Assembly: GCF_011326725.1 (NCBI RefSeq)
Contig: NZ_JAANCO010000002.1
Coordinates: 124,001-188,000, forward strand
Length of the DNA: 64,000 bases
Direction of reading: 5' to 3'
DNA from: Microbacterium excoecariae
GTDB taxonomy: Bacteria; Actinomycetota; Actinomycetes; Actinomycetales; Microbacteriaceae
Below, in pieces: positions 1 through 10,610 of the stretch (its first letter is position 1; each line of letters opens with the position of its first letter). A program made the translations under genes and the position numbers. The notes beneath the pieces were generated by a model. The model was given only the letters and a program-made list of their open reading frames with translations, was not told where the DNA came from and did no database searches.

Positions 1-914
<914 letters not shown>

Positions 915-1148
915 GACTGTTTCTCCTTCACCGGCAGGTACGTGCCGGACGATCCGTTGTGAATGGAAGCGGGGCGCCGGAGCGTACCGCGGGCCCGTCG
1001 TTGGGCCTGGCCTGAGTATTGCATGGGAGTCACGCGGCGCGCCAGCGCGGATCCGGATATCCCGCGCACCTGGCCCTTTCCCAGCGGTCGTCACTATGCT
1101 TTCGGGGTTGTCGTCCGCACCTGGCGGACCGAGGAGACCCACCAGATC

Positions 1149-2009
1149 ATGACGAACGAGACGCCCGAACTCCCCGAGAACTCCGCGCCCGGCGCGCGCC
1201 GCGAGGCGCTGCGCGAGAAGGCGACGGCCGTGAAGGCGCGGATCCGCCGCCGGCGGCTGATCCGCTGGGCCGTGATCGCGCTCGTCGTGATCGTCGCCGT
1301 CGGCGCCGCCGCCTGGTGGATCTGGCGCGAGGTCTCGCCGGAGATCGACCGCCCCGTCGTGACCCCCAACAACGTCACGGGCGACGCCGTCGACATGATC
1401 TCCCTCCTCCCCGAGGAGGAGCGGCCGGAGACCGTCGCGGACCCGATCGACATCGAGATCTACGTCGACTACCTCTCGCCGGACGCGGGCGACATCGAGC
1501 AGAACCTCGCGCCGGCGATCTTCGAGCTGGTCGACGAGGGCGTCGTGACGGTGGCCTACCACCCGCTCTCCCTGCTGTCGGGGCAGTCGAACGGCACGCA
1601 GTACTCGGCGCGCGCCGCCGGCGCCGCCATGTGCGTCGTCTCGGACGCGCCGCAGGCGTTCCGCGCGTTCAACACGGCGCTCCTCACGAATCAGCCGGAG
1701 CCCGACACGGACGGCTACACCGACGAGGAGCTCGCGGACCTGGCCGAGGAATCCGGCGCCGAGGACCTGGGCGACTGCATCGCCGACCACACCTACACGC
1801 CGTGGGTGTCGGAGGCGACGGCCCGCGCGCTCGACGGCGAGCTTCCCGGCACCGACGGGGTCGCGCTGACCGGCGACGCGATGGTGCTCGTCGACGGCAT
1901 GGAGTACGAGGGCGCGTTCGACGACGCCGCGGAATTCAGCCAGTTCCTCCTCACCGTGCAGAGCGAGCTGTACTACGGCGACACGGGCGATTCGGCCGAC
2001 GCCGAGTAG
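1149..2009 (+). CDS. Membrane-anchored DsbA-like thioredoxin-fold protein lacking the CXXC motif
   Basis: 286 residues. A basic cytoplasmic segment (to about residue 38) is followed by one membrane helix (about 40-58) and an extracytoplasmic DsbA/thioredoxin_4-like domain. Family members carry a redox Cys-Pro-x-Cys after the first strand. Here the equivalent stretch, [14 protein letters not shown], has Ser110-Pro-Asp-Ala113, so both active cysteines are gone. The only cysteines are in AAMCVV and LGDCIAD. A thiol oxidase role is therefore unlikely; a binding or chaperone role is a guess. The start at ATG 1149 gives the expected N-in topology. The open frame continues upstream to 963 but that part looks non-coding. 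Confidence 0.8.
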   Translation: MTNETPELPENSAPGARREALREKATAVKARIRRRRLIRWAVIALVVIVAVGAAAWWIWREVSPEIDRPVVTPNNVTGDAVDMISLLPEEERPETVADPIDIEIYVDYLSPDAGDIEQNLAPAIFELVDEGVVTVAYHPLSLLSGQSNGTQYSARAAGAAMCVVSDAPQAFRAFNTALLTNQPEPDTDGYTDEELADLAEESGAEDLGDCIADHTYTPWVSEATARALDGELPGTDGVALTGDAMVLVDGMEYEGAFDDAAEFSQFLLTVQSELYYGDTGDSADAE

Positions 2010-2036
2010 GGTGGATCCCGCCCCGCTCGGGGCCCC

Positions 2037-2109
2037 GCCGGCTTAGCTCAGTTGGTAGAGCACCTGTCTTGTAAACAGGGGGTCGTCAGTTCGAACCTGG
2101 CAGCCGGCA
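2037..2109 (+). tRNA. tRNA-Thr (anticodon TGT)
   Basis: Cloverleaf of 73 nt. The 7-bp acceptor stem is GCCGGCT/AGCCGGC, the D arm holds GCTCAGTTGGTAGAGC, the anticodon stem is CCTGT/ACAGG with TGT in the loop, and the T arm contains GTTCGAACC. CCA is not encoded. Confidence 0.97.
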
Positions 2110-2224
2110 CCGTCACACCGCGGCGCCCGCGACGCCGCATTTCGTCACAGAGGGTCACGCGCCGCGCCTGGCGCGGCGGCGGTCCTTAGGCTCGTCCTAT
2201 GTGCGGGCGAAGGACGGGATGGCG

Positions 2225-3946
2225 ATGAGCGAGGACACGAACCAGGCGGCGTCGGGACGCGGGGCGCGCACGCGCGCGCAGCGGGGCGCGAGCAAGCCGC
2301 ACGGGCAGTGGAAGATCGACGGCACGGAGCCGTTGAACGCCAACGAGCAGTTCAAACAGGACGACAGCGGGCTCAACGTTCGCGCGCGCATCGAGAACGT
2401 CTACGCGAAGGGCGGGTTCGCGTCGATCGACCCGACCGACCTGCACGGCCGCTTCCGGTGGTGGGGGCTGTACACGCAGCGCAAGCCCGGCATCGACGGC
2501 GGGCGCACCGCGACCCTCGAGCCGCACGAGCTCGAGGACGAATACTTCATGCTCCGCGTCCGGATCGACGGCGGCCAGCTCACGACCGAGCAGCTGCGCG
2601 TGATCGGCACGATCTCCACCGAGTTCGCGCGCGGATCCGCGGACCTCACCGACCGGCAGAACATCCAGCTGCACTGGATCCGCGTCGAGGACGTGCCCGA
2701 GATCTGGCGGCGCCTCGAGGCGGTCGGGCTGGGGACCACCGAGGCGTGCGGCGACGTGCCGCGCGTCGTGCTCGGGTCCCCCGTCGCGGGCATCTCCTCG
2801 GAGGAGCTGATCGACCCGACGCCCCAGATCGACGAGATCACGGAGCGCTTCATCGGGGATCCGGACCTCGCGAACCTGCCCCGGAAGTTCAAGACGGCGA
2901 TCACGGGCCACCCGAGCCAGGACGTCGTGCACGAGATCAACGACGTCGCGTTCGTCGCCGTGACCCACCCCGAGTACGGCGTCGGATACGACGTGTGGGT
3001 CGGCGGCGCGCTCTCCACCGTGCCGCGCCTCGGCGAGCGGCTCGGAGCCTGGGCGGCGCCCGACCAGGTGGCCGACGTCTGGCACGGCGTCGTGCGCATC
3101 TTCCGCGACTACGGCTACCGTCGCCTGCGCAACAAGGCGCGCCTGAAGTTCCTCCTCGCCGACTGGGGCGTGACGAAGTTCCGCGAGGTGCTCGAGACGG
3201 AATACCTCGGGTACCGCCTGGCCGACGGGCCGGCGCCCGTGCGGCCGACGGGGCCCGGCGACCACGTCGGCGTGCACCCGCAGAAGGACGGCCGCGTCTA
3301 TGTCGGCGCGACGCCGATCGTCGGGCGCGTGTCGGGGGAGCGCCTGACGGCGCTCGCCGACCTGATCGAGGAGCACGGATCCGCGCGCCTGCGCACGACG
3401 CCGCACCAGAAGCTCGTGATCCTCGACATCCCGGCGGACCGGACGGAGTCGCTCATCGCGGGCCTCGACGGGCTCGGGCTCAGCGCGCGCCCGAGCCTCA
3501 TCCGCCGCGGCACGATCGCGTGCACCGGCATCGAGTACTGCAAGCTCGCGATCGTCGACACGAAGGACACCGCCGAGCGCGCCGTGCGCGACCTCGAGGA
3601 GCGCTTCGCCGACACCGACCTGCCGGCGCCCCTGTCGCTGCACGTCAACGGCTGCCCCAACTCGTGCGCGCGGATCCAGACGGCCGACATCGGCCTGAAG
3701 GGCCAGATCATCACGGACGACGCGGGCAACCAGGTCCCGGGCTTCCAGGTGCACCTGGGCGGCGGCCTCGCCTCGCCCGACCGCGAGGAGGCGGGCCTCG
3801 GACGCACGGTGCGCGGGTTGAAGGTCACGGCGGACGGCATCTCCGACTACGTCGAGCGCGTCGCGCGCCGCTACGCCGACGGCCGCGAGGGCGGCGAGTC
3901 CTTCGCGCAGTGGGCGCACCGGGTCGACGACGAGGTGCTCACATGA
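2225..3946 (+). CDS. sir: Assimilatory sulfite reductase, siroheme/4Fe-4S, ferredoxin-dependent type
   Basis: Reduces sulfite to sulfide for cysteine synthesis, in the cytoplasm. 573 residues with two ferredoxin-like half domains and two nitrite/sulfite reductase domains. The siroheme-4Fe-4S ligands are Cys433 and Cys439 (ACTGIEYC) and Cys477 and Cys481 (NGCPNSC). The ATG at 2225 is chosen because AAGGA lies 10 nt upstream; GTG 2201 and ATG 2219 are in frame and possible. A TAGGCT -10-like hexamer sits at 2187-2192. Its TGA overlaps the ATG of the next gene (ATGA), so sulfite reductase and APS reductase are translationally coupled. Family assignment is strong; the electron donor is assumed to be ferredoxin. 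Confidence 0.95.
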   Translation: MSEDTNQAASGRGARTRAQRGASKPHGQWKIDGTEPLNANEQFKQDDSGLNVRARIENVYAKGGFASIDPTDLHGRFRWWGLYTQRKPGIDGGRTATLEPHELEDEYFMLRVRIDGGQLTTEQLRVIGTISTEFARGSADLTDRQNIQLHWIRVEDVPEIWRRLEAVGLGTTEACGDVPRVVLGSPVAGISSEELIDPTPQIDEITERFIGDPDLANLPRKFKTAITGHPSQDVVHEINDVAFVAVTHPEYGVGYDVWVGGALSTVPRLGERLGAWAAPDQVADVWHGVVRIFRDYGYRRLRNKARLKFLLADWGVTKFREVLETEYLGYRLADGPAPVRPTGPGDHVGVHPQKDGRVYVGATPIVGRVSGERLTALADLIEEHGSARLRTTPHQKLVILDIPADRTESLIAGLDGLGLSARPSLIRRGTIACTGIEYCKLAIVDTKDTAERAVRDLEERFADTDLPAPLSLHVNGCPNSCARIQTADIGLKGQIITDDAGNQVPGFQVHLGGGLASPDREEAGLGRTVRGLKVTADGISDYVERVARRYADGREGGESFAQWAHRVDDEVLT

Positions 3947-4686
3947 GCGTGAGCCTCGCGCCGCGGGCCACGCGGCGCACGGCCGACGAGCTCGAGGCCC
4001 TCGCGCGCGAGGCCGTCGTCGAGCTGGGGAGCGGATCGGATCGCGAGGTCGACGCGGCGGCGGCGATCGCGTGGGTCGTCCGGACCTTCGAACCGGGCGC
4101 CGTCGCGGTCGCCTCCTCGATGGCCAACACCGTGCTGCCCCACTTCGTCTCGCAGCGGATCCCGGGCGTCGACGTGCTGTTCCTCGACACCGGCTACCAC
4201 TTCGTCGAGACGCTCGCGACGCGCGACGAGGCCCAGCGCCAGCTCGACATTCGCGTCGTGGACGTTACCGCGAGCCTCTCGGTCGCGGAGCAGGACGCCG
4301 CCTACGGGCGCGACCTGTTCGCCTCGAACCCCGAGTACTGCTGCGCCATGCGCAAGGTCGAGCCGCTGCGCGACTCGCTGCGCGGGTACGAGGTGTGGAT
4401 CTCGGGGGTGCGCCGCGAGGAGTCCGCGACGCGCACGATGGCCCCGCTCGTGACGTTCGACCACAAGAACGGGCTCGTGAAGGTCAACCCGTTCGTGGCG
4501 TGGACCAGCGACGAGCTGTATGGCTACGCGGCGCAGCACGGCGTGCCCATGAACCTCCTCCTCGGGGCGGGATACCCGTCGATCGGCTGCGAGCCCTGCA
4601 CGCAGCCCGTCGCCGACGGCGCGGATCCGCGGTCCGGCCGCTGGGCGGGCACGGCGAAGGTGGAGTGCGGGATCCACGTGATCTGA
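3943..4686 (+). CDS. cysH: Adenylyl-sulfate (APS) reductase, 4Fe-4S, thioredoxin-dependent
   Basis: Reduces activated sulfate to sulfite, the step before the preceding gene's reaction. 247 residues with an adenine-nucleotide alpha-hydrolase-like fold. Cluster cysteines are Cys133-Cys134 (EYCCAMRKVEPL) and Cys216/Cys219 (SIGCEPCT), which marks the APS-type reductase of Gram-positives rather than the cluster-free PAPS enzyme. The catalytic cysteine is Cys242 in the C-terminal ECGIH. The start overlaps the sulfite reductase stop by 4 bp. No sulfate-activation genes follow; the next gene is an unrelated transporter. Confidence 0.95.
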   Translation: MSVSLAPRATRRTADELEALAREAVVELGSGSDREVDAAAAIAWVVRTFEPGAVAVASSMANTVLPHFVSQRIPGVDVLFLDTGYHFVETLATRDEAQRQLDIRVVDVTASLSVAEQDAAYGRDLFASNPEYCCAMRKVEPLRDSLRGYEVWISGVRREESATRTMAPLVTFDHKNGLVKVNPFVAWTSDELYGYAAQHGVPMNLLLGAGYPSIGCEPCTQPVADGADPRSGRWAGTAKVECGIHVI

Positions 4687-4712
4687 GCCGCCGCCGGTAG
4701 CCTCGAGAGGTC

Positions 4713-5672
4713 ATGGAACGCTCGGGGTCCGCGCGCATCGTCGCGCTCGTGGTCGGCGTCGTGGGCGCCGTCGCCGTCGGCGCGCTCACGGCCCTGCAGG
4801 CGCGCCTCAACGGCGAGCTCGGCGCCGTCCTCGCCGACGGGTTTCTCGCCGCCGCCATCTCGTTCGGCTCGGGGCTGGCGATCCTCGTCGTGCTCGGGCT
4901 CGCGCTCCCGTCGGGCCGCGCGGGCCTGAAGCGCATCGCCGCCGAGCGCCGCGCGGGGCGCCTCGACTGGTGGCTCCTGTGCGGCGGCGCGGCCGGGGCG
5001 TTCAGCGTCGCGACGCAGGGCCTGACGGTTGGCGCGATCGGCGTCGCGCTGTTCTCGGTCGGCATGATCGCGGGGCAGACCGTCGGCGGGCTCGTCCTCG
5101 ACCGCACGGGGTACAGCCCCGCGGGCGTCTCGCCCGTGACCCCGGGGCGCCTCGTGGGCGCCGCGCTCGTCGTCGCGGCCGTCGTCGTCTCGCTCGGCGG
5201 CGCCGCCGGATCCGTCCCGGCCTGGATGCTCGCGCTGCCGTTCCTCGTCGGGGTCGGCGTCTCGTGGCAGACCGCGACGAACGGGCGGCTGCGGCAGCGG
5301 GCCGGATCCGCGCTCGCCGCGACGGCCGTGAACTTCGTCGGCGGGACGGCGCTCCTCGTCGTCGCCGCCGGGGTCTCGGTCGCCGTCCGCGGGTGGCCCG
5401 ACCAGTTCCCCACCGCGCCCGCCGTATACGCGGGCGGCGTGCTCGGGGTGAGCTACATCTTCATCTCGGCGGCGCTCACGCCGCGGACCGGCGTGCTCGT
5501 CATGACCCTCGGGTCGGTCGTCGGCATGCTCGCGTCGTCGGTCGTGTTCGACCTTGTGTGGCCGCCCGAGGCGGACCCGGACCCGGTGCGCCAGGCCGCC
5601 ATGATCCTCCTGGCCGCGGCGGGCGTCGCCGTGGCGATCGCGCCGCGGCGGGGGTTCAGGACTCGGGGGTGA
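4713..5672 (+). CDS. DMT-superfamily membrane transporter, YdcZ/DUF606 type
   Basis: 319 residues, almost entirely hydrophobic, with about ten predicted membrane helices in two related halves. Each half resembles the DUF606 (DMT_YdcZ) family, including the N-terminal ALTALQARLNGEL signature. Substrate unknown; family members are thought to export small molecules. ATG 4713 follows GAGAGG, and TAGCCT at 4698-4703 could be its -10 box. The 3' end overlaps the convergent msrB gene by 17 bp. Confidence 0.85.
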   Translation: MERSGSARIVALVVGVVGAVAVGALTALQARLNGELGAVLADGFLAAAISFGSGLAILVVLGLALPSGRAGLKRIAAERRAGRLDWWLLCGGAAGAFSVATQGLTVGAIGVALFSVGMIAGQTVGGLVLDRTGYSPAGVSPVTPGRLVGAALVVAAVVVSLGGAAGSVPAWMLALPFLVGVGVSWQTATNGRLRQRAGSALAATAVNFVGGTALLVVAAGVSVAVRGWPDQFPTAPAVYAGGVLGVSYIFISAALTPRTGVLVMTLGSVVGMLASSVVFDLVWPPEADPDPVRQAAMILLAAAGVAVAIAPRRGFRTRG

Positions 5673-6057
5673 AGGTGAGCGACAGCGAGTTCATGCAGTA
5701 GCGGTCGCCCGTCGGCGTGCCGAAGCCGTCGGGGAAGACGTGCCCGAGGTGCGAGCCGCACGCGGCGCACCGCACCTCGGTGCGCTGCATGCCCAGGCTG
5801 TTGTCCTCGAGCAGCTGCACCGCGTCGGGGCGCACCGACTCGTAGAAGCTGGGCCACCCGCAGTGCGAGTCGAACTTCGTGCCGCTCTGGAAGAGCTCGG
5901 CGCCGCACCCCGCGCACGTGTAGAGGCCCGCGCGCTCCTCGTCCAGGAGTTCGCCCGTCCAGGCGCGCTCCGTGCCCGACTCGCGCAGCACCGCGTACTG
6001 CTCCGGGCTCAGCTCGGCGCGCCACTCGTCCTCGGACTTCTCGACCTCGTATGCCAT
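5656..6057 (-). CDS. msrB: Peptide-methionine (R)-S-oxide reductase
   Basis: Repairs oxidised methionine (R epimer) using thioredoxin. 133 residues, normal for a single-domain MsrB. The zinc site is Cys48, Cys51, Cys97 and Cys100 (CAGC and CAAC) and the catalytic cysteine is Cys121 in GDRYCMNSLSL. The start is the ATG at 6057, preceded on its strand by TATCCT and exactly 6 nt, so the mRNA is probably leaderless. Longer frames running upstream are not coding. Confidence 0.96.
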   Translation of the reverse strand: MAYEVEKSEDEWRAELSPEQYAVLRESGTERAWTGELLDEERAGLYTCAGCGAELFQSGTKFDSHCGWPSFYESVRPDAVQLLEDNSLGMQRTEVRCAACGSHLGHVFPDGFGTPTGDRYCMNSLSLTFTPES

Positions 6058-6131
6058 GCCCCCAGGATACGACGCGCCGCGCGGGGCGGGCGCGGCTCGT
6101 GACGCGCCGTGACGCGGGCGAGAATGGGCGG

Positions 6132-7100
6132 ATGGATCCCGCCCTCGCCGACGTCCTCCAGCGCTACGACCGCTTCGCCCGGGAGGAGGCGCCCGGGCGC
6201 AGCGCCCGGTACGCGGAGTGGGCCGCGGGGCTCGCGGCGGATCCGGAGACGGCGGCGATCCTCGCCCCGCTTCCCGCGCCCCACCGGCAGCCGCCCGTCG
6301 TGTTCGCCGTGACGCGCATGCTGGGGGCGCCCGCCGATTACGGGGCGTGGGCCGCGTTCGTGCGCGCCCACGCCGAGCGCATCGTGGCCGAGTGCGCCGC
6401 GCGCACGACCCAGACCAACGAGCCGCTCCGGTGCGCGCCGCTCGCGTTCGCGCTCGCGCGCATCCCGGGGCCCGTCGCGCTCCTCGAGGTCGGCGCGTCG
6501 GCCGGTCTCTGCCTGTTTCCGGACCGCTACGCCTACCGATTCGTCGAGCCGGGCGGCGGCACGCGGCTCCTCGGATCCGGTCCCGTCGTGCTGACCTCCG
6601 AGCTGCGCGGGGGCCTCGCCGCACCCGAGCGGATCCCCGAGATCGTCTGGCGGGCGGGCATCGACCCGCAGCCGCGCGACGCGCGCCGTGAGGAGGACCG
6701 CGCGTGGATCGAGGGCCTCGTCTGGCCGGGCGAAGACGAGCGCGCGCGGCGGATCGCGGGCGCGCTCGACATCGCGGCGGCGGATCCGCCCGAGATCGTC
6801 GCCGCGGACGCGTCCGAGGAGGGCGTCATCGCATCGCTCGCCGCGCGGGCGCCCGCGGACGCGACGCTCGTCGTGACGACACCGGGCGTCCTCCCGCACC
6901 TGCCCCGTCCCGCGCGCGAGCGCCTGATCTCGCAGATCCGCGACCTGGGCGCCCGGTGGATCACGATCGATCACCCGCGCCTCCACGACGCGTGGACGGC
7001 GCCGATCGACGCGGACGCGTGGCCCGGGTTCGTGCTCGCGCTCGACGGCACCCCGGTCGCCGCGACGGATCCGCTCGGCGGGTGGATCGCCCCCGCCTGA
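6132..7100 (+). CDS. DUF2332 family protein
   Basis: 322 residues matching the actinobacterial and proteobacterial DUF2332 family. Features are an N-terminal helical region, the NEPLRCAPL segment and a Rossmann-like strand-loop ALLEVGASAGL (about residues 120-130), which looks like the SAM-binding motif I of methyltransferases. C-terminal strands ending TTPGVLPHLPR and ITIDHPRLH follow. No function is established for the family; a methyltransferase-like fold is my inference from the glycine-rich loop. ATG 6132 is preceded by GAGAAT-N6, a weak leaderless promoter. Confidence 0.8.
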   Translation: MDPALADVLQRYDRFAREEAPGRSARYAEWAAGLAADPETAAILAPLPAPHRQPPVVFAVTRMLGAPADYGAWAAFVRAHAERIVAECAARTTQTNEPLRCAPLAFALARIPGPVALLEVGASAGLCLFPDRYAYRFVEPGGGTRLLGSGPVVLTSELRGGLAAPERIPEIVWRAGIDPQPRDARREEDRAWIEGLVWPGEDERARRIAGALDIAAADPPEIVAADASEEGVIASLAARAPADATLVVTTPGVLPHLPRPARERLISQIRDLGARWITIDHPRLHDAWTAPIDADAWPGFVLALDGTPVAATDPLGGWIAPA

Positions 7101-7147
7101 CCGCGTGTCTGGGCGGACGCACGGGGGAGGGCGCATACGCTCGAGGC

Positions 7148-7432
7148 ATGTCTGACGTGCACCTCGGCGCCCCACGTCCCGGGGCGGAGCAGGGCGGGCT
7201 CGACGAGCGCTCCCGCGCCATCCTTGCCTTCGAGGCCGAGTGGCCGCAGCACGACGGCGCGAAGGAGGAGGCCCTGCGCGCACGCTTCGGGATGGAGCCC
7301 GCGCGCTATTACCAGGTCCTCGCGCGCCTGACGGACGACCCCCGCGCCCAGGCGCACGCGCCGCTGTTGATCGGCCGGCTGCGCCGCCTGCGCGATGCCC
7401 GCGCCGCGCGCCGCGCGCGGCTGCTGCATTGA
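7148..7432 (+). CDS. DUF3263 small protein
   Basis: 94 residues. The core (ILAFEAEWPQHDGAKEEALRARFG ... YYQVL) matches DUF3263, a short helical domain of actinobacteria that resembles a helix-turn-helix (FGMEPARYYQVLARL). The C-terminus is strongly basic (RRLRRLRDARAARRARLLH), suggesting nucleic-acid binding, which is inferred. TACGCT at 7136-7141 lies 6 nt before the ATG, so the mRNA is probably leaderless. The neighbouring LytR_C protein gene is commonly found next to DUF3263. Confidence 0.85.
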   Translation: MSDVHLGAPRPGAEQGGLDERSRAILAFEAEWPQHDGAKEEALRARFGMEPARYYQVLARLTDDPRAQAHAPLLIGRLRRLRDARAARRARLLH

Positions 7433-7445
7433 CGGGCCCGCTACC

Positions 7446-8000
7446 ATGACCCGCGTGCCGCAGACCGACTTCCCGCAGGACCGCTTCGACGACGTCGACG
7501 AGGACCCCGCGCGGCTCGGCGCCCACCGCGCGCCGCGCCCCCGCTTCCGGTGGGTCGTCGTGCTGCTGTGGTGGCTCCTCGCCGTGGCGGTGCTGACCGG
7601 GGCGGGGATCCTGGCGTTCCTGGCGCTGTCGAGCACCGAGTCGATCAGCCTCCCGTCGTCGAGCCAGACCGCGGTCGCGACGCCCTCCCCGTCGGAGATC
7701 GACACCTCGTACACCGTCCTCGTCCTCAACGGGACGGCGGACGCCGAGGCGTCCGCGGCGGTGCAGGAGGCGGTGCGCGACGCGGGGTGGGACGAGAGCG
7801 ACATCGTCCCCCTGAACTCCGACGTCAACGACTTCCAGCACACGACGGTCTATTACGCGGACGCGGAGGATCAGGCGGCCGCGCAGGGCCTCGCCGACGC
7901 GCTCGAGATCGACGCCGTGCAGGAGAACGACGAGTTCGCGGCGATGAGCGATGGGGGCCTGACGATCGTCGTCGGCCTCGACCGTGTTTCGGAGTCGTAA
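7446..8000 (+). CDS. Membrane protein with LytR C-terminal (LytR_C) domain
   Basis: 184 residues. A cytoplasmic N-terminus of about 35 residues precedes one membrane helix (about 36-60), a Ser/Thr/Pro-rich linker and an extracytoplasmic LytR_C domain (about 85-180, beginning YTVLVLNGTADAEAS). Such proteins lie beside LCP cell-wall ligases or stand alone, with unknown function. ATG 7446 is used, but TACCAT (7442-7447) lies 7 nt before the in-frame GTG at 7455, so a leaderless start three codons later is also possible. Confidence 0.82.
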   Translation: MTRVPQTDFPQDRFDDVDEDPARLGAHRAPRPRFRWVVVLLWWLLAVAVLTGAGILAFLALSSTESISLPSSSQTAVATPSPSEIDTSYTVLVLNGTADAEASAAVQEAVRDAGWDESDIVPLNSDVNDFQHTTVYYADAEDQAAAQGLADALEIDAVQENDEFAAMSDGGLTIVVGLDRVSES

Positions 8001-8119
8001 ACACCTCGCGTCGAGGCCGTCAATCCTTCGCCGGTCGGCCGGAAACCGCGGATCCGCGCGGATAGCATCGCTCCCATCCCCGGCGCCACGCCGGGAGGTT
8101 CGCAGCACCAGGAGTGAGC

Positions 8120-8323
8120 ATGACGCAGGGCACCGTGAAGTGGTTCAACGCCGAGAAGGGGTACGGATTCATCACCGTCGACGCCGACGGGAAGGATGTC
8201 TTCGTGCACTACTCCAACATCGAGATGAGCGGCTTCCGCGTTCTCGAGGAGGGGCAGGCCGTGGAATTCACCGTCGGCTCCGGCCAGAAGGGGCCGCAGG
8301 CCGAGACCGTCCGGGTCGTCTGA
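8120..8323 (+). CDS. Cold-shock protein, CspA family
   Basis: 67-residue OB-fold RNA chaperone. RNP1 is GYGFITV and RNP2 is DVFVHYS. It matches the standard bacterial Csp length. AGGAG at 8110-8114 is 5 nt before ATG 8120, which selects this start over the upstream in-frame GTG at 8114. The leader (about 50 nt after a TAGCAT box near 8063) is typical for translational control of csp mRNAs. A 20-bp-stem terminator follows. Confidence 0.96.
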   Translation: MTQGTVKWFNAEKGYGFITVDADGKDVFVHYSNIEMSGFRVLEEGQAVEFTVGSGQKGPQAETVRVV

Positions 8324-8340
8324 GACTCCCCTCATCGTCG

Positions 8341-8384
8341 CGCCGCCGGCGCCTCGCGCGAACCCGCGCGAGGCGCCGGCGGCG
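8341..8384 (+). terminator. Strong hairpin terminator after the cold-shock gene
   Basis: Perfect 20-bp stem (8341-8360 with 8365-8384) closed by the 4-nt loop AACC. There is no U-tract, as is common for actinobacterial terminators. Confidence 0.85.
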
Positions 8385-8410
8385 TTCGTGCGGCGTGCGC
8401 GCGAAGAGGT

Positions 8411-8439
8411 TTGCACTCTCCCTGGTCGAGTGCCAGAAT
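8411..8439 (+). promoter_or_regulatory. groEL promoter overlapped by an upstream, imperfect CIRCE
   Basis: TTGCAC (8411-8416), 17 nt, then CAGAAT (8434-8439) gives a good vegetative promoter. GCACTC (8413-8418), exactly 9 nt, GAGTGC (8428-8433) is a second HrcA operator lying across the -35 and spacer. Confidence 0.8.
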
Positions 8440-8443
8440 GCTC

Positions 8444-8470
8444 TTAGCACTCAGTGTGACTGAGTGCTAA
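8444..8470 (+). promoter_or_regulatory. CIRCE operator (HrcA binding site)
   Basis: Perfect match to the consensus TTAGCACTC-N9-GAGTGCTAA, located at the expected transcription start and leader of groEL. It implies repression by HrcA, released on heat stress. Confidence 0.95.
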
Positions 8471-10129
<1,659 letters not shown>

Positions 10130-10156
10130 GTCCTTCCCCCGCTCCGGCGACGTCAC

Positions 10157-10192
10157 GAGGCGGCCCTTCTCCCCCGGGAGGAGGGCCGCCTC
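10157..10192. terminator. Bidirectional hairpin terminator between groL and the WXG100 gene
   Basis: Perfect 16-bp stem (10157-10172 with 10177-10192) and a 4-nt loop, placed between two converging genes. Confidence 0.85.
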
Positions 10193-10202
10193 TCGTCGTT
10201 CG

Positions 10203-10490
10203 TCAGCGGAACATTCCGGCGATGTCGGCCTCGGCCTGCTGGTAGCCGGTGCCCGCGGCCTGGAGGCGCTGGGCGAGGTGCTGCAGCCCCTCCTCGACGC
10301 GCGCCTGCACCGACTGCCACTCGGCGGCGAGGCCCTGGAACGCTTGCGACGCACCGCCCTGCCACGTCGCCTCGAGCTGGTGGATGCGCCCCATGAGGAG
10401 CGCAACCTCCGCCCGCAGCCGCTCCGAGGAGGCCTGCGCCTCCGCCTGCGCCTGGAGGAGCGCGTCGCTGTCGACCTGAAACTGGGTCAT
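10203..10490 (-). CDS. WXG100-family (EsxA/ESAT-6-like) protein
   Basis: 95 residues, all helical, with the Trp-x-Gly hairpin motif at W43-G45 (TWQGGA) midway, matching the 100-residue WXG100 fold of type VII secretion substrates. A typical C-terminal YxxxD/E export signal is only weakly represented (YQQAEADI). No EccC/EssC ATPase, partner Esx gene or LXG toxin lies nearby, so it is an orphan here. GAAAGGA precedes the ATG by 6-7 nt. It lies just downstream of the two-component system on the same strand. Confidence 0.88.
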   Translation of the reverse strand: MTQFQVDSDALLQAQAEAQASSERLRAEVALLMGRIHQLEATWQGGASQAFQGLAAEWQSVQARVEEGLQHLAQRLQAAGTGYQQAEADIAGMFR

Positions 10491-10610
10491 GTCGGATCCT
10501 TTCTCGTCTCGTTCCTCGACGGTATGGATCCGCGCCCCGCCTTTTTCGGCCCAGGGGCCGCCGCGCTCAGATAACCCGCGCGCCGCGCGGGGTGTGAACG
10601 CGCTCGGGTC

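Noticed and set aside
2186-3919. 577-codon minus-strand frame opposite sulfite reductase
   Set aside because: Antisense shadow; composition Arg/Asp/Val-rich without motifs, while the plus strand encodes a complete known enzyme.
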